From JABSOG01 sp041583135 (GTDB taxonomy: Bacteria > Pseudomonadota > Gammaproteobacteria > Enterobacterales > Alteromonadaceae): a stretch of 28,632 bases of DNA. A program made the position numbers and the translations under genes. Within the stretch, counting starts at the first letter, position 1, and every line of letters begins with the position of its first letter. This document shows, piece by piece, positions 16,737-25,400 of the stretch. Where the stretch lies: contig JBFHGJ010000074.1 in NCBI GenBank assembly GCA_041583135.1, positions 1 through 28,632 on the forward strand, written 5' to 3'. Under the pieces are notes generated by a model, which was given only the letters and a program-made list of their open reading frames with translations, ran no database searches and was not told where the DNA came from.

Positions 16737-18168
16737 AAGTCACCACCGATGTTTCAATTTGCGGCTGGGTCAATTCAATAAAGCACTTTTGCAGCAGGTT
16801 TTGCGCCACCAGCATACGATAGGCAGCGCTCGCTCTCACATCGGACATAGGGCTGAAATCTTGTTCTAGAGCAACTTTGGCCTCGTTGACCGTTTGTTGA
16901 TTAAGGCATTTACCGGCCAGCGCCTGCTCACACTGCAATGCCCTTTTGGGAATGGCGGCCATACCACCAAATGCGATACGGACAGCATTGATTTTATCAC
17001 CGTCCAACTCAATGAAAATCGCGGCTAAAACCGCTGAGATATCATCATCGATGCGTTTTGAGATCTTATAGACCTTGAGAAACTGACTCGCTTTGAGCTT
17101 GGGCAGGGAGACTGAAGCAATGAACTCACCCGGTTTTAAGTCGGTAACCTTGTAATCGTGATAAAAATCCTCGACCGCCATAGTGCGCTTATTCTCCCCT
17201 TGCTGCAAGGTCAACTCTGCGCCAAGGGCGATCAACGGTGGCGGCATATCGCCGATAGGTGATGCATTGCCGATATTGCCGCCCAGCGTACCGGCATTTC
17301 TGATCTGTAGCGAGCCGATACGTTCAATCATCGCACCTAGCTCTGGATAATGTTTACCAAGCAATTCGGTGAAGTCACAATACCGCGCAGCAGCGCCGAT
17401 ATGGATAGCCGTTTTTGCCTCCTCCACCGTTTTAAGTTCGGCGACATCGTTGAGCGATACAAGATGCGCCAAAGTCGCCAGCTGCTGAGTTACCTCCAAC
17501 CCAAGGTCTGTACCACCGGCAAGCAGTCTTGCCTGTGGGTGTTTGAGCAAATAGTCGGCTAACGCCTTAACGCTTCTTGGCGCGTAGTAACGGCACATAC
17601 CATCATCTAGCGCCGCAGCATTATCAATCGCTTTTAAAGCAGCAATAGTTTGCGCTTGGCGCGCATCAAATTCATCTGCGCCGCAAGGGGTCATACAAGC
17701 GTCAACAATTGAACGATAACCGGTGCAGCGACACAAATTGCCTGCCAAAGCTTCAAGCACCTGCTCACGGTTCGGCTCAGGATGCTTCTTACTCAGGGCA
17801 AAAGACGACATCACAAAACCCGGCGTACAAAAGCCACATTGCGAGCCATGGTTATCCACCAGCGCCTGCTGCACGTCATGCAGTTTGTTTGATTGCTTAA
17901 GGTGTTCGACGGTGATCAATTGTTTGCCATGTAGGCTGCCGACAAAGGCAATACAGGCATTGATGGTTTGATAAACCAGTTGTTCGTTTTGCAGCTGAGC
18001 GACAACCACGCTACAGGCGCCGCAATCGCCAGAAGCACAGCCTTCTTTGCTGCCGGTTAAATGTTGATGTGCCCTTAAAAATTGTAAGACGGTGAGATTA
18101 GGTGAAACCCCTATAAGTTCAATAGGCTGATGAGCAAGCAAAAACCGAATGGCACGACTGGTTGTCAT
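16729..18168 (-). CDS. xdhA: Xanthine dehydrogenase, iron-sulfur/FAD subunit
   Basis: The 479-residue subunit carries two [2Fe-2S] clusters and FAD and passes electrons from XdhB to NAD. The first cluster is bound by C44, C49, C52 and C72 (GCASGDCGAC). The second is bound by C111, C114, C146 and C148 (QCGFCTPG and LCRCTGY). The FAD domain follows from about residue 200, with LLAGGTDLGLEV and TLGGNIGNASPIGD. It is the first gene of the purine cluster and is preceded by a 364-base divergent region with a likely promoter and operator. The ATG at 18168 gives a normal family N-terminus. Confidence 0.96.
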   Translation of the reverse strand: MTTSRAIRFLLAHQPIELIGVSPNLTVLQFLRAHQHLTGSKEGCASGDCGACSVVVAQLQNEQLVYQTINACIAFVGSLHGKQLITVEHLKQSNKLHDVQQALVDNHGSQCGFCTPGFVMSSFALSKKHPEPNREQVLEALAGNLCRCTGYRSIVDACMTPCGADEFDARQAQTIAALKAIDNAAALDDGMCRYYAPRSVKALADYLLKHPQARLLAGGTDLGLEVTQQLATLAHLVSLNDVAELKTVEEAKTAIHIGAAARYCDFTELLGKHYPELGAMIERIGSLQIRNAGTLGGNIGNASPIGDMPPPLIALGAELTLQQGENKRTMAVEDFYHDYKVTDLKPGEFIASVSLPKLKASQFLKVYKISKRIDDDISAVLAAIFIELDGDKINAVRIAFGGMAAIPKRALQCEQALAGKCLNQQTVNEAKVALEQDFSPMSDVRASAAYRMLVAQNLLQKCFIELTQPQIETSVVTYA

Positions 18169-18294
18169 TATTAAATTCCGTCTGAATCGTTACGTTTGCA
18201 ACCTTTTAAGGCCGCAACGCCTCCTAATAAGGAAAGCACAAAACGGCGTAAAGGCAAGAAATTGCCCAAATCTCAGTCAATTTGGTCAGGCCGC

Positions 18295-18323
18295 ATTGTA
18301 AAACCATTCAAAAGCTGACACAA
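18295..18323 (-). promoter_or_regulatory. Putative sigma70 promoter of xdhA
   Basis: On the minus strand TACAAT (18300-18295) is a good -10 element, spaced 17 bases from TTGTGT (18323-18318), a weak -35. The weak -35 would fit a regulated promoter. Transcription would start near 18288, leaving a leader of about 120 bases before xdhA. Confidence 0.35.
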
Positions 18324-18330
18324 GTGTCAA
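18315..18330. promoter_or_regulatory. RutR-like operator over the xdhA promoter
   Basis: The core TGACACAAGTGTCA is a perfect inverted repeat with a 2-base centre. Read on the minus strand it is TTGAC, six bases, GTCAG, the arm and spacing pattern of the E. coli RutR box (TTGACCA, two bases, TGGTCAA) with differences in the inner bases. It covers the putative -35 of xdhA, a position suited to repression. A RutR-like TetR gene lies in the same cluster. Confidence 0.55.
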
Positions 18331-18532
18331 CTTTTATAAAATGATCACCAACCCCAACACAGCTGGGTCAGATAAAAGTCACAAAATGGGGGCGAACTTT
18401 CGTTATTTTTCCGGTAAACTTGCAGCCACCTTAACAAATTTCGGCTATTCTTAACCCTTAGAGTGCAAGTCAAAGCTAATGCCGCGCTTGACTCAATCCA
18501 ATAACAACTTAAAAATCGATGACTAAACTTCT

Positions 18533-19744
18533 ATGACCCATGACGACATTGATCTTTCCGGATCCAAAGTATTGCTGGTAGACGATACGCCAGCCAATAT
18601 GGATGTGCTTAGGGGCATTTTAGAAGGCGAAGGCTATCGTATTTTTGCCGCCCCCAGCGGCGAAGTGGCGTTAAAAATAGCGCCCCGCACCCAACCCGAC
18701 ATTATTTTGCTCGATGTAATGATGCCGGGTATCGATGGCCTTGAAACCTGCCGCAGACTCAAACAGGACCCTAAAACCAAAGATATCCCGGTGATCTTCG
18801 TCAGCGCCAAAACCGCCATAGAAGACATCATCGACGGCTTTAAAGTCGGCGCAGTCGATTACATCTCAAAACCTATTCGCCGAGAAGAAGTGATTGTTCG
18901 GGTTCACACTCATTTAGAGATAGTCGCCCTGTTTCGTCAACAAGAAAAACTCACCGAAGAACTGGTTCATTCAGAGAAAATGGCATCGCTAGGTACACTC
19001 ACCGCCGGTGTGGCCCATGAGATCAACAACCCCAACAACTTTGTCCATGTCAGCGCCGAGAATCTAGAGGTCGATTTACAAAAACTCAACCGATTTATCA
19101 TTGATTTGGCTGGCGAGAATGCCGACAACTCCGTACTGGAAAGTTTTCGTCAGCAATTTGATGAACTCCATCGTCATGTCGAAACCATCAAACACGGCTC
19201 GAAGCGGATCAAAACCATCGTTCAGGATTTACGGGCCTTTACCCAACTCGACTCTCACTCGCGCAAAACCGTGTGTATTGCCGATAGCATCAATTCGACA
19301 GTCAATCTCGTGCGCACCAACTTTGAACAGACCGCAGAGTTTATCACCGAATTTAACGGCGATTTGCCGGTCGATTGCTATCCGGCGCAGCTCAATCAAG
19401 TATTTATGATCTTAATCGTCAACGCTTGTGATGCCATAAAACTCAAACAAAAGCAGCTTAAGTTGGAACACGAGCGCGGCACGGTGATCATTCGCTGTAC
19501 AGCCGTTAAAGACACCATTGAAGTCACGGTACAAGACAACGGTTGCGGTATGGATGAAATCACCAAGAAAAAGCTGTTTGAGCCTTTTTATACGACCAAA
19601 GAAGTCGGCAAAGGCACCGGTCTTGGCCTATCTATTGCCTATGGCATAGTGCAAAATCACAATGGCGAACTCAGTGCTCAATCGACCCTTGGTGAAGGCT
19701 CAACTATCACTCTGACGTTACCCGCCGCCCGTCAGCGCAATTAA
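18533..19744 (+). CDS. Response regulator-histidine kinase fusion
   Basis: The 403-residue cytoplasmic protein has an N-terminal receiver domain (about 12-125) with acidic pair D17/D18, phospho-acceptor D61 (LLDVMMPG), S91 and K113 (ISKPI). A short coiled linker leads to a histidine kinase core: the phospho-histidine H162 in AGVAHEINNPNNF, the N-box IVNACDAI, the G1 box DNGCGM, the F box FEPFYTTK and the G2 box GKGTGLGLSIA. There is no membrane segment, PAS domain or output domain. Such receiver-first kinases work as phosphorelay intermediates or are modulated by another kinase. It is divergent from xdhA, and its partner is not obvious. A TPR protein follows on the same strand. Confidence 0.93.
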   Translation: MTHDDIDLSGSKVLLVDDTPANMDVLRGILEGEGYRIFAAPSGEVALKIAPRTQPDIILLDVMMPGIDGLETCRRLKQDPKTKDIPVIFVSAKTAIEDIIDGFKVGAVDYISKPIRREEVIVRVHTHLEIVALFRQQEKLTEELVHSEKMASLGTLTAGVAHEINNPNNFVHVSAENLEVDLQKLNRFIIDLAGENADNSVLESFRQQFDELHRHVETIKHGSKRIKTIVQDLRAFTQLDSHSRKTVCIADSINSTVNLVRTNFEQTAEFITEFNGDLPVDCYPAQLNQVFMILIVNACDAIKLKQKQLKLEHERGTVIIRCTAVKDTIEVTVQDNGCGMDEITKKKLFEPFYTTKEVGKGTGLGLSIAYGIVQNHNGELSAQSTLGEGSTITLTLPAARQRN

Positions 19745-19933
19745 AGCGACTGCCACTTTATAGACCCTGATAACAGTGCATACATATTGACGAGTGCATA
19801 CTATACTTCACCTAAGCTTGGGCTGTAGCCCCAGTTCTTGTCAGAATGAGAGACTCATTCCTTGTCCGCTGGCCTGTCATAGGCAAAGTTAGGGTTTAAT
19901 CGCGCTGCAGCGCATGAGGTAAATAGAAGGTTG

Positions 19934-21460
19934 ATGACACCACACGATAGTATGAGCCACCAAGGCATTCGCCTTAGCTTAGGCAGCGTGCTCGTTATTG
20001 CGGTTGTCACGATGGCGCTAGGTGCACTGTTGATGTATTGGTTAGGCAACACCAAGTCCCAGCCGCTCTTGCGCCAAGACAGCGCACTCATTTTATCGAG
20101 CCATATCCTGTCGAACAATCACGACCTGCAACGCCAGCAGCAACAACTTGCCGAGGTCAGTAAAACCTGGGAAATGCTCGGCTGGCAGCACCCGCAAAAA
20201 CTGCCCCTCGCCTACCAACTGATTGCAGCCAACCTTCATGTTGGACTCAATGAGCAAGCGGTTTATGTCAACCGTCGCCTAGTCAAAGAATTGAGTCAAC
20301 TTAAAGGCATGCAACATATTCAAACCATTGAGGCAAAACAAGCTCTAATAAACACCCTACTCAGCGCCCATCAAAGTAATATGGCCTATGATCTTGCCCG
20401 AGAAACATTGCAACGCTATCTTGAACAACCGCCACAAGACCCTATGCTTCTGGCAATGGCCTACTACCAAAATGCGCAAGTCAATCTCTCTTGCGTCTAC
20501 CCCCGATGCGATAGACAAGAAGCGTTAGAAAGCGGTTTACAGAGCGCCGAGGTAGCCATCCGTATCATTTTAGAGCAAAGTGAACAACGGCCTTTGATCC
20601 TCGGTGACAGCTTAATGCTGAAAAACTGGTTTTTGCGCGACAGAGACACCAAAATCGCACTAATAGAACAGGCCATGGTGATCTTTGAAGAAAGGCTCGG
20701 TCCCTACAATGACAGAACCGCCGATGCTTATGTTCAGCTAGGAAAGATCTACATGCATTGGGATAACGACTTTAGCGCGGCCAAAGCCAGCTTAGAAAAA
20801 GGATTAAGTATCTTCGCGACACTGTATGGCCAAGACAACGAAACAGTCGGCGAGATCAAACGCACCTTAGGCGACCTCTATCTCGATGGCGGCCAATTTG
20901 TTGAATCCATCAACTATACGCAAGCCTTTTTGGTCCCCATCCTCAAGCGCAACCGCTGCATCGCAGCCAAATGTAAACAGGCGCTGGTCGCCTTACTGAA
21001 AGCCCAGCTCTATCAAGGCGACATCAATCGCGCCGAACAAACCGCCCAGCAATTGCGAGACTTGCCCGACGACCCAAAACAGCCCTACTCTCTCAGTCAG
21101 GATATTGAAGCAACCTTGCTGCGTTTGGAGCTGCATTTAAACCGTCAAAAGCAGTCGCTTTTCGATCTGTCCAATCGCCTGAATCTCAACGAAACAGGCG
21201 GTGTTGCGGCCAGAAACGCCTTAGCGGAATCGGTGCTGACCATAGAGTTGCTGCATGGATTGCTGATGTACTATCCACAAACGCTCGATGAGCAGAAGTA
21301 CCTCAGGATCTTAAACAAGCTGGTTCATGACCATTCAGGTGGGTATGTGCCCGGCCCAGAGCGCCGCTATCTCGGCACCCGGGCCATGGCCCATTGTCTC
21401 AACCACTCAAGCCAGTTTTGCCAAGCGGTCGATAAGGTGTTAGCGAGTGGCCATCCCTAG
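19934..21460 (+). CDS. Membrane-anchored TPR-repeat protein of unknown role
   Basis: The roughly 508-residue protein has a short N-terminal tail, one hydrophobic segment (about 17-37) and a large helical domain with TPR-like repeats; the clearest lie in about 240-330 (DAYVQLGKIYMHWDNDFSAA, then LGDLYLDGGQFVESI). All six cysteines lie beyond the membrane segment as three close pairs (CVYPRC, CIAAKC, CLNHSSQFC), consistent with disulfides in the periplasm. A TTG at 19931 directly precedes the ATG at 19934; AAGG lies just before it, so the ATG is preferred although spacing is tight. It follows the receiver-kinase gene by 189 bases and converges with metF. Not recognised as a named family. Confidence 0.7.
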   Translation: MTPHDSMSHQGIRLSLGSVLVIAVVTMALGALLMYWLGNTKSQPLLRQDSALILSSHILSNNHDLQRQQQQLAEVSKTWEMLGWQHPQKLPLAYQLIAANLHVGLNEQAVYVNRRLVKELSQLKGMQHIQTIEAKQALINTLLSAHQSNMAYDLARETLQRYLEQPPQDPMLLAMAYYQNAQVNLSCVYPRCDRQEALESGLQSAEVAIRIILEQSEQRPLILGDSLMLKNWFLRDRDTKIALIEQAMVIFEERLGPYNDRTADAYVQLGKIYMHWDNDFSAAKASLEKGLSIFATLYGQDNETVGEIKRTLGDLYLDGGQFVESINYTQAFLVPILKRNRCIAAKCKQALVALLKAQLYQGDINRAEQTAQQLRDLPDDPKQPYSLSQDIEATLLRLELHLNRQKQSLFDLSNRLNLNETGGVAARNALAESVLTIELLHGLLMYYPQTLDEQKYLRILNKLVHDHSGGYVPGPERRYLGTRAMAHCLNHSSQFCQAVDKVLASGHP

Positions 21461-22401
21461 ACAAAACGTTCAATTACTTTAGCAACCGATTTGGCATCGT
21501 TCATCACATAAAAATGCACGCCGGGTAATCCGGCAGCCAACAATTCATCGGTTTGCTTAATGGCGTGGGCAATACCCAGCTCGACCACGTGTTTTGGGTT
21601 TTCTAGCACCTCATTGACAAAATCATCCGGGAAGTTGACGTAGAAGTTGCGTGGAATAGACTGCAATTGCTTGACCGAACGAATAATTTTAAGCCCTGGA
21701 ATGATCGGCACCGTAATACCGGCTTCGCGGCACTGCTCGACAAAGTTAAAGTAATTCTTGTTGTCATAAAACATTTGCGTGGTGACATAATCCGCCCCGG
21801 CATCGACTTTGGCTTTCAGCCTTTGGATATCGGTTTTAAGATTTGGCGCCTCGAAATGCTTTTCAGGATAACCGGCGACACCGACACAAAAATCGAGTTT
21901 GGCACAATCGGCAATTTCATCTAAAAATTCACCACGATTGAGCTGATTTATCTGCTCAACCAAATCAATGGCATACTCGTTGGTCTTGCGCGATTTGGCG
22001 ATCTTTTTGTTGTAATTTGGGCCATCGCCCTTGAGCGCCAAAATATTGTGAATGCCGAGATAGCTCAGTTCAATTAACGCATCTTCGGTTTCTTCTTTGG
22101 TAAAGCCGCTACACAACAGATGGGTCACGGTATCGATTTTAAAGCGATTTTGGATCACCCCGCAGATACCGATGGTGCCCGGACGTTTTTTATAGATACG
22201 GCGTTCAATGGTGCCGTCATCGTTCTCGTGATAGAAGGCACCTGATGGATGAGAAGTAACGTCAATCCATGGCGGGTTGTATGGTGCCAATACCTTGACC
22301 ATATCAACCACATCTTGAATCGAACGTCCACGCGGCGGCGGCACAATCTCAAAACTGAACAGCGGATTGGTCGCTTTGTCTATATGTTCTATAACTTTCA
22401 T
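21457..22401 (-). CDS. metF: Methylenetetrahydrofolate reductase, Bacteroidetes-like type
   Basis: The 314-residue TIM-barrel flavoprotein reduces 5,10-methylene-THF to 5-methyl-THF, the methyl donor for MetH. Family motifs are SFEIVPPPRG at the N-terminus, WIDVTSHPSG, HNILALKGDGP, FCVGVAGYPEKH, DAGADYVTTQMFYDN and VPIIPGLKII. Compared with E. coli MetF it carries a longer segment with RRIYKKRPGTIGICGVIQN and LLCSGFTKEETED, which from memory is the form found in Bacteroidetes. It lies 48 bases after metH on the same strand and is probably co-transcribed with it. Its stop codon overlaps that of the convergent TPR gene. Function is firm; the phylogenetic statement is from memory. Confidence 0.94.
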   Translation of the reverse strand: MKVIEHIDKATNPLFSFEIVPPPRGRSIQDVVDMVKVLAPYNPPWIDVTSHPSGAFYHENDDGTIERRIYKKRPGTIGICGVIQNRFKIDTVTHLLCSGFTKEETEDALIELSYLGIHNILALKGDGPNYNKKIAKSRKTNEYAIDLVEQINQLNRGEFLDEIADCAKLDFCVGVAGYPEKHFEAPNLKTDIQRLKAKVDAGADYVTTQMFYDNKNYFNFVEQCREAGITVPIIPGLKIIRSVKQLQSIPRNFYVNFPDDFVNEVLENPKHVVELGIAHAIKQTDELLAAGLPGVHFYVMNDAKSVAKVIERFV

Positions 22402-22449
22402 GAGTGACTCTTGTAATAATGTTTATATTTTTATGGTTATTGTTTGCAC

Positions 22450-25400
22450 TTATGCCACTGCGGCAACATTGCCCGCTTGCGGCTCATAATCTAAGTTCGG
22501 CGCCAGCCAGCGCTCGGCTTCCGCCAAGCTCATCTTTTTACGCGCGGCGTAGTCTTTTACCTGATCTTGCGCAATTTTGGCGACCGCAAAGTATTTGGTT
22601 TGCGGGTGGGCAAAATACCAACCACTGACTGCCGCACCGGGCCACATGGCGTAACTTTCTGTTAATTTCATATCGATATTGCGTTCGACATCAAGCAGCG
22701 TCCAAAGCAGCCCCTTCTCTGTATGCTCAGGACAGGCCGGATAGCCCGGAGCCGGTCGAATGCCTTGATATTGCTCGCGAATAAGCCCTTCGTTATCTAG
22801 CGATTCATCTTTGGCATAGCCCCAGTAATCGATGCGAATGCGCTGATGTAAATATTCTGCCAGCGCCTCGGCAAGACGGTCGGCCACTGCCTTTAACAAT
22901 ATCGAGTTGTAGCTGTCGTGCGCATCATCATAGGCTTTGACGATTTCATCGACGCCAAATCCGGCAGATACGGCAAAGGCGCCAATATAGTCATCCACCC
23001 CCGAATCTTTGGCCGCAACGAAGTCGCTTAAACAGCGGTTGAACTGACCTTCCGGCTTTTTGCCTTGCTGACGTAAATGATGCACCACTTGTTTGACCGT
23101 TGTACGACTGTCATCTTCATAAATAACAATGTCGTCTCCATCTGATTGCGCAGCAAACAAACCAAACACGGCGCGGGCCTTGACTGAGCCTTCGGCGATC
23201 AGCTGATCAATCATCTGGTTGGCATCGTGATAAAGTTCGGTGGCGTGTTCACCGATCAGCTCATGGTTCAAAATACGCGGGAACTTACCGCTTAACTGCC
23301 AAGTTAAGAAAAAGGGTGTCCAATCGATATATTCTCTCAATGTGCCAAGGTCGATATCATCGAGCACCGTCACCCCAAGCTGACGTGGCTTGACCGGGGT
23401 GTATTGCTCAAAGCTGACCTTTTGCCCATTGGCTCTGGCCTGCTCTAAAGTCACCAAAGTCGAGCGCGGCCCTTTGTTGAAGTGACGCGCACGGGTGCGT
23501 TCATATTCATCGCGTATACCGGCAAGATAGTTGGCTTTGTTGTCCGACAGCAAAGTTTGCACGACAGATACCGAACGTGAAGCATTTGGCACGTAAACCA
23601 CCCCATGAGGATAGTGCTGTTCGATTTTCACCGCAGTATGGGCTTTTGAAGTGGTCGCGCCACCGATGAGCAGCGGAATGGTAAAGCCCAAACGGCTCAT
23701 TTCTTTGGCCACATGCACCATTTCATCAAGCGAAGGGGTGATCAACCCCGACAAACCGATGACATCGACATTTCTCTCTTTGGCAACCCGCAAGATCTCC
23801 TCGCATGAAACCATCACCCCAAGGTCGATAATGTCAAAGTTGTTGCACTGCAACACCACCCCGACGATGTTCTTGCCGATGTCATGCACATCGCCTTTTA
23901 CGGTCGCCAACAACACCAGACCGTTGGATTTGGCTTCGGTTTTTTCCGCTTCGATATACGGCTGTAAATGGGCCACCGCCTGTTTCATCACGCGGGCGGA
24001 CTTAACCACTTGCGGCAAAAACATTTTCCCCTCACCAAAGAGGTCGCCGACCACATTCATGCCGTCCATCAACGGCCCCTCAATCACCTCTAAAGGTCTA
24101 CTCGCCTCCAGTCTAGCCTGCTCGGTATCTTCCACGATATAAGTGTTGATGCCTTTGACCAGTGCATGTTCCAGGCGCTTGTTGACCGGCAGCTCGCGCC
24201 AAGTTAAATCAGCTTTGCTGGCTGAACCACCCCCTTTGCCGTTAAATTTCTCGGCAATGGCCAATAGCCTTTCAGTGGCGCCATCATCTTTGTTCTGCAC
24301 CACATCTTCTACGGCCGCTCTGAGTTCTGCCGGGATATCTTCGTAAATGGCCAACTGACCGGCGTTGACGATGCCCATATCCATACCCTGTTTGATGGCA
24401 TGGTATAAGAACACCGCATGTATTGCCTCACGTACCGGGTTATTGCCGCGAAATGAGAACGACACATTAGAAACGCCGCCTGACACCATGGCGTGAGGCA
24501 AGGTGCGCTTGATCTCACCCGTCGCTTCAATGAAGTCTACCGCGTAGTTGTTGTGTTCTTCGATGCCGGTGGCAACGGCAAAAATATTCGGGTCGAAAAT
24601 AATGTCTTGGGGTGGAAAATTCAGCTCATCAACCAAAATGCGATAGGCTCTGGTACAGATCTCCACCTTACGCGCCCGGGTATCGGCTTGACCCACCTCA
24701 TCAAAGGCCATCACAATCACTGCGGCACCATAGCGGCGCACCAACTCGGCCTGCTCACGAAACTTATCTTCACCTTCTTTCAAACTGATGGAGTTGACAA
24801 TACCCTTGCCCTGAATGCATTTAAGTCCGGCTTCTAAGATCTCCCATTTCGATGAATCGATCATCACCGGCACTTTGGCAATGTCCGGCTCACCGGCGAT
24901 CAGGTTTAAGAACCTTGTCATGGCATACTGAGAATCGAGCATCCCCTCATCCATATTGATGTCGATGATCTGCGCGCCGTTTTCCACTTGTTGTGCGGCT
25001 ACCGACAACGCTTCGTCGTAAAGTTCTTCTTTGATCAGTTTTTTGAATTTGGCCGAGCCGGTGACATTGGTTCTTTCGCCGACATTAACAAACAGAGACT
25101 GCTCGTCGATATTGAGCGCCTCAAGACCCGCCAATCGGCAAGCAGGCTTAATATTAGGCTGTTGACGCGGCTTGATATCGGCTACCGATTCCGCCATACC
25201 TTTGATATGGGCAGGAGTAGTACCACAACAGCCACCGACAATATTCAAAAAGCCTTGCTCGGCCCACTCTCGGATATGAAGATTCATATCTTCAGGCGAC
25301 AAATCATATTCACCAAAGGCATTGGGTAGACCGGCATTAGGATGAGCAGAGACGGCGCAATCGCTGATACGACTCAGTTCTTCGACATACTGTCTTAGTT

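Larger units (their letters stand above)
18169..18532. other. Divergent regulatory region between xdhA and the receiver-kinase gene
   Basis: These 364 bases hold no gene. They must contain the promoter for the 15 kb purine cluster (minus strand) and probably one for the receiver-kinase gene (plus strand). On the minus strand TACAAT (18300-18295) is a good -10 with a poor -35 17 bases upstream (18323-18318), overlapped by a RutR-like box. A partial box with TGGTCA at 18283-18288 lies just downstream of that -10. No convincing promoter was seen for the plus-strand gene. Confidence 0.6.

Noticed and set aside
19844..19860. Hairpin GAATGAG-AGA-CTCATTC between the kinase and TPR genes
   Set aside because: The 7 bp AT-rich stem has no following T-tract, so terminator function is not supported; kept only as a note.
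23651..24142. 163-residue plus-strand frame inside metH
   Set aside because: It is antisense to well-conserved MetH residues, including the B12-binding motif region, and has low-complexity serine/threonine-rich composition typical of a shadow frame.
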